Positions 1 through 11,560 of a stretch of 64,000 bases of DNA are shown here, piece by piece. Both the position numbers and the translations under genes were made by a program. The stretch lies in the NCBI GenBank assembly GCA_940337035.1, contig OW679197.1, forward strand, positions 42,662,466 through 42,726,465, given 5' to 3'. The DNA comes from Agriotes lineatus. Lineage: Eukaryota > Arthropoda > Insecta > Coleoptera > Elateridae. The notes under the pieces were generated by a model. The model was not told the origin of the DNA. It did no database searches and saw only the letters and a list, made by a program, of their open reading frames with translations. Numbering within the stretch: the first letter of the stretch is position 1; each line of letters opens with the position of its first letter.

Positions 1-116
1 TTCTTCTCGCCCCATAAAGTTAGAAGAAGTTTCATCCTCAGGAACGGAAAGTGTATTGTTTTTTCTTTCATATTTTTAAAGAATTCAAATTTAAAACGGT
101 TTTATTACATTTTCAG

Positions 117-248
117 ATTGAATTGCCATTTACAGTACAGATAAGGAATCGCATGCCGGAACACGATGCATTAAGGAGAATGGGGCGTCAGCTATCAGCT
201 GTCATTCAGAGCCGCCTGACTCAAGAATTAGTGCAATTAAAAAACTAA
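117..248 (+). CDS. Candidate terminal coding exon of an unidentified host gene
   Basis: A pyrimidine-rich stretch ending TTTTCAG (to 116) looks like a splice acceptor. It is followed by 43 codons open to a TAA at 246-248. The peptide begins IELPFTVQIRNRMPEHDALR and ends LTQELVQLKN; it is rich in charged and polar residues, unlike chance translations of the surrounding A+T-rich DNA, and base composition drops back to A+T-rich right after the stop. The same frame runs upstream to an ATG at 51, but that stretch reads through poly-T intron-like sequence, so I place the exon start at the acceptor. I do not recognise the protein. It could be the 3' end of a gene lying mostly left of the window. No transposon similarity was seen. 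The acceptor is predicted by eye only. Confidence 0.5.
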   Translation: MELPFTVQIRNRMPEHDALRRMGRQLSAVIQSRLTQELVQLKN

Positions 249-3200
249 CTGTGAAGTTACGCCACCCTCTGAACTTTCAGATATAACTCCAGTAAAAGTT
301 GTAGCAGTATTTTACATGCACCACGTTACCGCGTTACATCTAATATTTTTCTCTTATTTGATCTTTCACTCTTAAGACTAGTAACAGATCGATTTTTAAT
401 TATCATACATCATTTAATATGATCTCACTATTTCATTCAATGGTCAAGAATACGCGATAGCTCGCCCGTGCTGTAACTGTAACTAACAATACTTTCACTT
501 TCTAAACATGAAAACACAAAAGGGAGCCTATAAACATCTGTTTGTAAAAGTGTCTGATTGAAGTGGATACATATATTCCTGCTTTTTCTCCTACTATCAG
601 TTTGATAGCGTGACGTATGCGTGCTTCATGTTTATCGTTTCCGTTGTTACTTTTACTTGAAGTTCATCGCATGCTCTCTTTCGGGTCTTTGTCAAGGACT
701 CTGTGTCGGCAGTCGGTTTTGAGGTGATATACCTCAACGAACAAAATTCGCAACAACAATGTTACGGCCATTGAACCGAATAGTTTACTTATTCAATTAT
801 AGACATTACCAGTGCTAAAAAATTAAATTCCCATAAATTAGTCACTGCACAGAACGTGATTTGATTAGATTTTTTCCGAAATAGGGAAATGATTTCATTT
901 AGAAAGCAACAATATGCTGCACTTAGGACTTTGTATTTAAGAGATTGTTACCATGTTATGATGTAGTCGCAACATCGGTTTCTGTTCCGTATTATTATTG
1001 TTTTGCACTTTCCCTGGAAGGACTACTTCATTTTCTTCTGTAATGTTCTTAGAGTTATGCTTGAAGCACAATGTATATCTGAATTTTTAATTTCGTATAA
1101 GTTAGAAGTACAATTTTCTGGTAATTTTTCTCACATACCAAGTACAATTTGTGACAAAACATTTAAAGTAACAAATATTATAAAATTACTTCATACTTTT
1201 TGATGGCAATTTTCAAGTACTAAGTTAAACAGAATGGAATTGTAACACATTTCAAGAAATTTATAGTTGTGATAAATACGTTTCTTGCACCAAAACCTCT
1301 CCAGATTACTAAACGTGGATGAAGTGTTTATTATTAAGAAGATAATGAACTTGATATAATTAACGAAACGGAAGTAAATATATAGGAGTACTATTTTATG
1401 TGGAAGATTTTGATGTTTACTATATGATACAGGAACATTTCAAAATCAGTTTATAACTGTAGTCGCAAATAATGGTGCAATTCTGAGAATTTTGTAGATC
1501 ATACTTGAATTTATAATATACAGTAACCTGGTAACCTCTACAAGTTATATCTATGTAGGCTATGTAATACTAAAAATTGCCTAAATGTGTAGGTGGATTA
1601 AAATAAAGCTCTTTTAACAAAAGTGAAGGAGATGACTATGGTAACTTCTACAAATAGGCACAAACATTTCTGTGTTAAAGCAAACCTATATTTTGATTTG
1701 CTTCTAATCAGGGTGACCTATGGGATACTCCAGGTTTTATTAATCTCTTGACTCCGGGCGTTAATACGAACTTTGTGGGTTAACGTGCTGTTATTAATAA
1801 AAAAATGGGATGCAATAAAGTTACATTCACCCATCGCAGAATGCAAAACATTTTTCAGTAGCAAGATAAATGGACAGAAAATCCAATCTATCAAGAGATG
1901 TGAATAAGAACAGTTGATAGTTTTAATGTAAAGTACTACAATATTCAGTCTACGGTTAAACATGACAGGGTTTTAAAATCCATATTATCAGTAAAAATGT
2001 GTAGAACTGGGTTAAAAACAGAGTTACCTCGTGACTTCTTTAAAATTTAAATGTGCTAGGTATTTGCAGAATTTTAAAGCCAACTATAATTTATTAGCGA
2101 TCATAAAATTCTAGGAATTTTTGCACCTTTTGACCCTTCTTATAATTATGTAAATTATAACCTTTAAAAAAACGGAATTTCTGAAAATGCCCCTTCTTGC
2201 ATTTGTTACATGCAGGGTCCTGGAAGCAAAAGCGATGCTCCGATATTAAATCTCATCAAAATACCAACAATTTCATTAGGGCAGTGAAACAAGATGTAAC
2301 GATAAACTTGAATAGACCGTATCATACGCCACATTATTTTAATCATTCTTAGCCCTGTATGTTTACCTCGATAGCTCAGTGAACATCAAACTCTATAATA
2401 TTCCAATTCGTGGCTATTAAGTGTCAAAATCTGTTAAAACAGGCAGCTGGTTCACCCCTGTAGTGTTCTCGGGATGAAAATATTGACTTAAAAATATATG
2501 TAAAAATAATGGAAATAAAATAAAATAGTCGAAAAATATAAATGAAACAACATCAGAAATAATAACATTGAAATAATTGTCTTTGAAAACACAAACGTCT
2601 TAACAACTTTCCAAGTTGATTGAGGTCACTACTTGAGTCCGACCCTATTGATATTCGCTTGCATTAAAACCAGACGTGATTTACACACGTGCGTACATTC
2701 TTTAAACGCGATGCTGTACAACTGCAACGATTGCGTATCGCTTTAATATGCAAACATTTTACCTAGAAGTCTGCCCAGCGACTTGCTGTATGGCGTGTTA
2801 TTTCGGCCCCGGAATGCATCATCCAAACCTTGGATGGTGTCATGCGTGGAAAATTAGCACAGCTGATGCTGGGACTCTCGGTTGTTGGTAAGTACATCAG
2901 TGACTGCTAATGGACTCATCAAGGTATGGCGTATTGTGCAAATAGGTGTAATCGCCTCGTATACTGGGGATATGGCATTTGATGTACTTAGAAATGCTGT
3001 TTTGATGCACCTGTATAACTTGGAGGCAGCAATTACTTATTGCAGGCTTCACGCTGCTTCCATGTGTTTTGCCTCGAGGCGATCTCGCACAATGCAGTAA
3101 GGAGCCGTTCGTCAGCATGCGCTCTTAGGCCTGACAGGTAAACGAATACAGCTAAAATTCCAGCGAAAGATGTTTCAAAGTTGAGAATCCCCTTGTTGCG

Positions 3201-6200
3201 CGAGCAAGCTTGCAAGTAGCATTTATTGCTGCATACGCGAAAACAGGTTTCACAGTGCGCTCATAGCGCAGGTCGGCTCCGTGCACTATGAAAATTAACA
3301 CTACAGGCAAGGGATACCAAAGACCCGTTCGACTAGGCTTCTGCTACGAAAAAAATTCCAAAGGGGGTTCTACGTCTGCTATCAAACCTGTATTATACTT
3401 CCGTCGATTAGGTGGACAATCGTTTTTGAAAAAATTATATTTTTGTTCTGCGCGTGTTTCTCTGAGGAATCAAAGGACTAACCGAGTAGCAAAAAATAAC
3501 TCGTTTCAAACCCTCATTACTATATTATGTAGACATTTCCAGTAATTTCAGTGCCTCTTTATTATATATGAAAATTCTACATTCAAATATTTTACACATA
3601 TAAGCGTTAAAGAGACTGACAGTTTCTAATGAAAATGTACTCGAAGCCAAGAATATATGCAATTATTTTATCCAGTCAGCAGGATTTGATTAAAGAATTG
3701 CATTAGACAAAGTATGGGTAAAAATTCGTGGAAGTGAAAATTTTACGAATCTTTTCACAGTTCCTGCCAGCAATATGTACGTTGAGTGATTTTTCTCCAT
3801 TATGAACAATTTATGGACTAGTACCTAAATGAAATCTAATGAAAATCGAACCGGTTAAAGCAGATATTTATACCAAATTAAACTCAGCATGTTACGTGAA
3901 GATGAAAAAATGGCAAGTCAGAGAATACAAAAATATACTCGCAAATTTAAATCAAGTAATTTAAAAATATTATAGTGACATCGGGAGTAATTCGCTGCTT
4001 TCAATCATTATTTTATTTACTCTTTCGTTTACTTTTTATAGAAGAATAGTTATCCTGTTTTTTTGTACCTACATATATTTTCAAAAAATCCTAATATCCA
4101 CTGGAAGGAAATATTTAGGTTGAGCTTCTATACAAGTTGGCCATCTTACTTCTAACTCCTACCGTCAGTATTTTTTCTGTATTTTGCTCTACCAAGTACA
4201 CTTAGAGGATCTTACAAAGGACCTTTGGGATTCGTACACCTAGTCAAAATTATTGTTTAAGGCAAAAGAGTTCCGTTAAAACGTTAATCTTATAGTTATT
4301 GGTTTCTATTTGTTACAGACAATGGCTAACTGATAACAAATTAAACAAAACAGAGAAGAGATTATTTAAGAACTTATTTAATATTTATTTGAGTTGTAAT
4401 CTGTATCCAATAACATGTATCAACGTGGATTACGGAATAAAACCTGAAACGGAGATTTTAAAGGATCAACGAACCCATGAATTTTGCCACGAAGCAACGG
4501 TTGAATAATACTAGTTACTTAATGTTAGAGAAAGATGCTAACATCGTACGAATATATTAAATTTTACAGTTTCACTCTTGGCAGAGTCCTTAAACCCGTA
4601 AAACTGCAAATTACTTAAATTAAATGAACGGCTTGAATTTAGTGCCTGTCATAAAATGTACTCCCAAATCTAGCAGTATACGTGTAATAAATAGTACTAC
4701 GAATGCACTGCTTTAATTTGAAAGTGATGATAAAAAAAGTATTGTCTTTGGAATTGCAACATTGTTATAATCTTCGATATGTTAGTTTTATCAAATCAAA
4801 GGTTGTTGCCACGTGCTATTAAGGAAACAATTGGCTGTCAACTCGATCGTTCAGAGATAAATAAATCAGGCAGTTTTCGTTCGAAATCTCAAGTGGTGGT
4901 ATGCTGATAGTGATCATAAACTTGGTGTTCAATAGATAACGCGAACGTTGTACTTGACTAATGCGATTGACATTGGTTGCTATAGACTAATTGACGCCTG
5001 GGTTACTATAAATACTACAATATATAAATATAGTTTCTCAAGCAGCTTGTTCTAGTAGCAATTTTTTTCAAAAGTTTTACTTTCATTTCTGTGAATCAAT
5101 GTAAGCCGGAACTTTTACTTTGATCATTCTGATTTCCTATTGGCCAGTTTAACAGGCTACATATTGACAGTTTTTTAAATGTTTTTTATGATTTAAAAAA
5201 ATGTTTTTGCGATATTAAAAACAAATACTGCATTATTGGCACTTACGCAGTGAACACTTTATCAAGGAAAGCAACAGAAGATAGATTAAAGTACTTTCGA
5301 GATTATCCTAGCATCTCTTTCGTCAATCTCTTCGCTTCGTCGCAATGTTAAATTTATTAAATTTTCTTAATAAAAACAGCTATACTAGAATAGCATAATA
5401 AATATTGTATAAAATGAATATTCACTAATTTTAATGTTTAAATCGGCTAGTAGTTTTTAAATATTGCGGAACACTTTGTGGCGTTAGGGAGATTTTGCAG
5501 TTTCAATAAAATCTCGAACAAAGGTGTATTAAAATGGGGATTTGATTACTTTTATTTTTAAAGTCAAAGCTTAAACAATGGGCGATTATTAAGGCGTTAT
5601 GTTCACATTCACCCATGATTTTAAATTACATTGCATTGGAGTTAATGATATGAATTTCTGAAACGGAAGTTTCAATAATAGACAAAGGTAGGGTGTGTAC
5701 CAAAAATTCTGGAGTTTCAATTAAATATTTATTTTTTCTGATCTCTGCAGGTTTTCACTAGCGATTTCTATTTTTTAAATCCGTCTGAAGTAAGAAAGTG
5801 TGAGTCTTACATAAATCGAGTGATGATAATAATAATATTTGCTTTAGTAAACCATTATTAAGGATACCTCCTATATTAGACACACCTATAAGAAGTAATA
5901 AGTATCAGAAAGTACAATGCACATATTTAATAAAACATGTACTGTAGTCAATAATCTAGTGACATACATCAACGATTTGCATTTTAGGATGTTTGATTTT
6001 CTTGTCTTTATTACAAATAAATAATCCATGAGAGCTAAGTTCAGCCCTGAAGACTGCCAGGCCGAGTGGGGTATTTCCTCGAGACACTTACCTAAATAAC
6101 TATTCCTAGTAGATGTAAAAAAACAATCAAGTATTTATGTCTTGTGACTCTGGTAAAAATCTGAGGTGTCTTTGACCAAGTGTGGTAGACAAATACAAAA

Positions 6201-7807
6201 TCATTTGTATGCACAATAATTCTGAACTTGGAAGATGAATACTAAACGGCTACTAAAGCGACACGTGACAACGTAACGCTGTTCGACAGGAATGAAAAGT
6301 GAAATGCCACGTTATAACGTATTCAGTATCAAGGCTCGGATATCTACATTCTACATTATGTAAATTCGCTTTGACAGCGAAAGTTTATCCAGTTAATAAT
6401 ATAACATACGTATTAATTCGTGTTGCAGTATAATTTTAATAATTTAACATATTAATACTCGTTTCTAGTATGAGCAGAAAATGCAAAAGGTTTTTTTTTA
6501 GCACTTGATGAAACAGTGGGTATTCGTCAACTTTTTCCTAAATGTTTTGACATTAGGAGGACTATTAATGAACTATTAATAAAATTTAAAAATTACAAAC
6601 AAGCCTTGAATTAGTTGTTGTGGTAATAAACCTATAATAATAATATTATTTCTTCCCGACTTCTATTTTTCTATGACTAGTGACTAATGATGGACTATTT
6701 ATTTGAAATTACCATAGTAATATGCTTATTATGAGATAAATGACATTCATGATTTATTTATTGTAATTAATTGGATTTTTTTGAATCGTTACAATAACTT
6801 TCTAAAATAAATTTTATAAGAAAAACTCTACGAACACTAAAAATGTATTAAACATCCAAAACTAGAAAACAAACGGTCTATAATCTACATCATTTAGTAC
6901 CTACCGAAATGTTTCACTTCTAAAAGTATAATCTTATTTTATTATTTTTCTATTAAAACAAAATTTTTAAAACTGACGGAATAAAAAACTGAAATTTTGC
7001 ATCATATAAGTTTGAACTTGCTGTGTTGCTATATCGTTGTAACTAAAAAGCTCTTGTTTGGAATATATTTTCAAAAAGGAAATCCTGCACTTTTAACGTA
7101 TTTTAATGTCTGTTTCACCGTTTAGAAAACGTGTTTATTGACAAACTACTAAATTTGTGTTAATTCGTTCTGATTGCTGTTGTGGAAGACAGTAAGATAG
7201 GACTAGAGCTTTAGATTTTCGAGATATTTTTGTCTGATGAAAAAAAAAGTTTTATGGAATAATTGAAATAATTAACAAGCCCAATTGCCATTTTAGGTAC
7301 TTCTGAGCATTACTGTATGTGTAATTCCCATTGTTTTATTTTTTATTGTTGCACTGTCTGAATTAAGTACCTAGGGAGAGTCACTACACGTATTAAATCT
7401 CCACTTATTCTAAAGTGAATTAGTTGTGATTTAGCAGCTCAATAAATGAGAAAAGCCAATTTATAATACAGAAATAGTGCTATTTTAAGTAGTACTATTT
7501 GGTTTTCCTAATATTCACATTTTTAAAATTCCAATATTTCCACCGTTTGGGGAAAAACGGAAGAAACCAAGTGTTTTCCAAAATTTCCATTTTTCAGCCC
7601 TTAAAATTCTAGATAGGGTCATCTGCATGTGAAAAGTAAGCTTCGAAGATAAAAATTAGGATCAGGCTACAGGCACCTGTAGTTTATAACTACTCTTTCG
7701 GGGACACCCTGTATACAACGTAACAATACTGAATATTTTTAGTTTTGCTATTGTATGGGTAAGACAAAGTCTTTGACTTTTATATTTTTCAGAAAATATG
7801 AATTTTA
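249..7807. other. Gene-free A+T-rich stretch
   Basis: I see no convincing exon, RNA gene or transposon. The first few hundred bases are presumably the 3' UTR of the exon at 117-248. About 2640-3300 is less A+T-rich than its surroundings and holds short overlapping ORFs on both strands, none with a recognisable domain; it could be a regulatory region, an untranslated exon or an old repeat. Other short ORFs (for example 4299-4508) resemble no family I know. Confidence 0.5.
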
Positions 7808-7815
7808 CTTCTAAG

Positions 7816-8548
7816 CAGGGTTGGCATGCTTAAAACAAATTGTTTTAAACAAATATTTAAAACAAAGCCTTATATTTTAAACAGTTGTGTTTTAAACTGC
7901 CATGCTTTAAAGATTTTCTTCTGAATTGATTGTCCGAAAGAAGAGGGCGGCAGGCTGTGTTTAGAAATTGGCGGAGGGACGGGGATGGTGTTTGATCTCA
8001 ATAACTTCGTGAATCTTTCTGCTGAAGATGAATGGGGATTTGCAGATATAGAAATTTTATTGAAATGGATCTTATGAAACGACACCCGAACTGAGGCAAC
8101 GCTGGTGTTCATAGATACGTGCTTTTACTGAACGTCCTGTTTCACCAATGTATACAGCATTACAGGAGCAAGGGACTCATTGAACACCCATAGATGACAT
8201 GGTGTTTGATTTATTTTTGCGTTTTCAAGAGCGCTACTAAACTTGCCGTTTTTGCTATATTTTTGCTCTAACGAATTTATTGTTGTATTATTTTAGTTTT
8301 ATAAAATAATTGCAGAAGGGGTACTAGTCATGATCCGGACCAATTTCTAATCACAATTTTTAGTGATTCGGTGTAATAGGGAATTTTTCTAATTATTACA
8401 TGAGCTAAGTACTAAATACAAATAGGTTACCACAATTACCACAATTAAAAACAATATTTTAAAAAACGTGTCTTTTTGTTTGAACAAACACATGTCTTAA
8501 ACGGAAAAAGAGTTTTAAACAAATAAAACATGTTTTGTATCAACCCTG
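7816..8548. mobile_element. hAT-like non-autonomous element with TIR CAGGGTTG
   Basis: The left end starts CAGGGTTGGCATG and the right end finishes CAACCCTG, giving an 8-bp terminal inverted repeat of hAT type. Flanking octamers are CTTCTAAG (7808-7815) and CTTGCAAG (8549-8556), a probable 8-bp target duplication with two mismatches. Subterminal DNA on both sides carries repeated GTTTTAAAC-like words (about 7830-7900 and 8450-8540), a common hAT arrangement. No transposase is visible; the interior instead carries a Penelope-type GIY-YIG remnant. The mismatched duplication suggests an old insertion. Confidence 0.6.
7960..8180 (-). pseudogene. Decayed GIY-YIG endonuclease fragment of a Penelope-like element
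   Basis: Read on the minus strand, this encodes a short GIY-YIG core containing CNAVYIGETGRSVKARIYEH, followed after stops and frame changes by EVIEIKHHPRPSANF. The spacing and the downstream EAIEI-like segment match the C-terminal endonuclease of Penelope-like retroelements. No reverse transcriptase is present, so only the endonuclease end survives. It is unlike the intact Penelope element at 37543-40884 (which reads FYIGQTGRTF here), so it is a different, older family. It lies inside the hAT-like element at 7816-8548, so either it was carried by that element or it inserted into it. Confidence 0.65.
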
Positions 8549-8556
8549 CTTGCAAG

Positions 8557-9779
8557 TGAGATTTTGTCACAGCGTAATTAATTTGCTTTGTTCTATTAAA
8601 GATGATAAGGTAGAAATATCTAATTTTGATATTATTCCATGGTCTACACAAGCATTATATTTTAATTTTACTTCGGCACAACCTGCCGAGGTGTTACTTT
8701 CGGGCTCGACCATATTTACTAATTGCCGCAACCGCTTAATCAGTCGCAACCAATACAAAATTATGTGAAAGGTCTCATGAAAGTGCATACATTTTATGAA
8801 GACAGGAACCTCTTTGGCGTTAAAGGAAAGTCGAAAAATTAAGTTGAGCGAAGGTCTCCCATCGGATGGAAGTAAACAATGTATCTCGAGAACAACATAA
8901 CCTGTCAGGACGGTTTCTGGGCCAGTTTGTGTGGAATATTAATGCAAATAACTGAAAAGCTTGTGGAGGGATCTGTCGAGTTTGTTTGTATGTGTTTGTC
9001 AACTTGTACCTATACTCGTAACCACTCGAAGCGGTAACGTACGCTGGCGGTATGGCCTAATGAAGGTATCGTAAGATGCGGATGAAGTTTATATCCTTTC
9101 TCACCTTTAAATCAGAAATGCCACATTTTCGGTACTCTGTTCCATTCACATTATTTATAAAAAAATTTGGCTTAGTTAAATGAGCTTTTTGATATTTTTT
9201 CAAAAACAAATGCATCCATTGGGTGAAGTTATATTAATATGAAAATATTCCAATGACCTTTACGAAAAGTTAAAAATAGTATTCCCTCATGTAAAGTCGA
9301 GCCGGGCACATACTTATATAACACAGTATGATACCGGCCATACCACACAGAAAGCACCGTTTTAATAGATTACGATGATCGACGATGACTAAATTATTGT
9401 GTCTGAAGGAACGGACGTCCAAAAGAGCGCATTGCAAAAACTACTATCTCAACACTGCCGAAGTGCCGATATGGAAGGAGTCTGGGCCTTCTCATCTTGT
9501 TTCATAATGGTTTTAGTCATTACTAAAATAACAAATTCAATTGAACTGTAAATATCTTAAATCTTTTATCGAAATTTAAAGTGAAAGTAGGTAGATCTTA
9601 AATCACTGTTACTTATGAATGCAAAAAGACTACTTTTTCGTATATTTTTCGAATTAAGAACAAAGCTTACATGTTTTCCAAAAAATAAAATTTGTAGCGT
9701 TTTTTAGGATATTTTACTATCACAGAATTTACTTTACTTACTTATAGTAAATCTTTTTTACCTTTTCAGTTATAAGGCT
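8557..9779. other. Unassigned region
   Basis: Composition is somewhat more balanced between about 8560 and 9120 than in the flanks. Overlapping short ORFs run on both strands (for example 8567-8788 minus and 8535-8768 plus), but none shows a recognisable domain or clear splice sites. It may be an old transposon piece or a diverged exon; I cannot decide. Confidence 0.4.
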
Positions 9780-11560
9780 GGTGTAATGCCTCAACAAATT
9801 CTTTTTGTGTTTTTTTTTCACATTTCTCTCTATTTTTCTCTGTCTTGCACCATTTAACATCTCTTTTCCATTGCTTTCTTCACTTCTTCCATCCATGTTT
9901 TCCTTAGTCTTACTTTCTGATTATTTTTTGTTATTTTTGCTTCATACTCGTATATTTTGTAATTCTTTCTTCTCCCATTTTTTGGATGTGGCCGAACCAC
10001 CTTACATAACTGTCCTTCTATAATGTTTTGTATTGATCACATTTTCAGCCTTCCTCTTACATCTTATTTTCTTACTTTGCCTATGCTTTCTTTCTATTTT
10101 TTGCACTTCTGTGCTAATTATCTTGCTTCGTTGTTTTCTGTTCTTATCCAACTTTCTAAACTATAGGTAAATATCGATATGACTACTTTCTTATATACCT
10201 GTAGTTTGGTCTCTTTTGGTATTTCTTTCCTCGCCAGTATTTTCTTTTAAACAGTCTTTCTGTCGCCCTTATTCTTTCTTTTATTTCTTCGTCTAAACTT
10301 CCATCTTGTGTAGCTATTGAAGCTAGACTTTTAAAATGTTTAATTTTTTCTAGCGTTTCTCCCTCTGGTTTCTTTGTTTTAATTCATGACCACTGTTTTC
10401 GTTTTCTTTAGTGTTAATTCTCGTATCTACACTGTCTAGGCTTCTTATAAACATTTCAAGGCTTTCGTTCAGGGCTTATTGATTCTTCGCTATCAAAACT
10501 ATAGCATCTACGTGACAACTCCAGTATTTGAACTTTATCCATTTTTCAGTGTCTTGCTATATGCATGTTAGCTTTTTTTCGCTTCTTTCAGGACTTCGTC
10601 TTGTATCCGTGTAGACAATAAGGAACTCAGTATACACCCCTGTCTTACTCCTCTAGCAGTTTCAAACATTTATGATTTTTCATTATGATTTTAGGTATTT
10701 GTTTTTCTGTACAGCTCTATACACTTCTCACTATGTTCGTTCCTATTTAACACTCTACAGATATCCTCTTAACTCTGTCTAACGCTTTTTGTAGGTTTAT
10801 GACATAGGTACGTGTATGCTACCCGATTTTCTTATGTTTTTCTCACTTATCGGTCTCAATCTCAATATACCTAATGCGTGCTGCACCCCTCCATCCGCTA
10901 TGAAATCGTATTGGTTGTCGTTCCCTTTAATTGCATTCTTAATCTATTATTCTTGCAAATAGCTTTGCGACTGCCTTTGATAGGCCGATTCCTCCATAGT
11001 TTAGGTGATCTTTTGCATCCATTTTTTTTCAAATATTAGTCATAGTGTGCCGACTTGCCAATCTTCTGCTGCCTCTCATATTCTCAGAACCTTCTTAAAT
11101 ATTTCTCCTAATATTTCTAGAGTAAGGTTAGGTGCCGCTTTTAGCATTTTTATCGTCATATTACCATGCCTTGGTGCTTTTCCTGTTGTTGATAGCTTCG
11201 CCTCTTCTTTAGTAAATTCTTGTACTTGCTTTTTCAATTCTTTTCGCTCTTTTCGTTCCTCTCTCCGCTTCTCCTTTTTATCATTATTGTCTCCAGGGTT
11301 TATTATTCCATCTTCTTCCGTGATTACTGTTCTTTTCTTATCTTTAATGTTATTGAGCATCTGTGCTTTTTTGCGTGCTTAATATTCCGTACAACAATTT
11401 TTAAATATCCTCTCATGCACTTCTCATTTTTTCTCCAAAATCTGTCCATGTTTTTGCTGTTTTCCTATTCTTTAATTCAAGTTCATTTGCCTCATTCTTT
11501 TGTTTAGCTTTTATTGAAATTGTTTTATTTCTAAGTTCTTTAGCTTTTAGCATCTTATTT
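9780..11560 (-). pseudogene. Decayed RTE-like non-LTR reverse transcriptase
   Basis: On the minus strand, pieces of a reverse transcriptase appear in the expected order: an A-rich linker and KAPRHGNMTIKML near 11150, a remnant of the catalytic-aspartate motif A near 10790, ARGVRQGCILS near 10650, a degenerate catalytic box reading VDAIVLIAKN near 10500 (both aspartates of YxDD are disturbed), and a C-terminal VKWFGHIQKMG-like motif near 9990. Many stops and frameshifts separate them. The T-rich look of the + strand here is simply the antisense of an A-rich element. Clade assignment is by resemblance. No endonuclease or clean ends are seen. Confidence 0.7.

Noticed and set aside
11005..11382. 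Open frame of 125 codons on the plus strand
   Set aside because: Antisense of an A-rich RT linker; the Ser/Phe/Leu-rich translation is an artefact of that.
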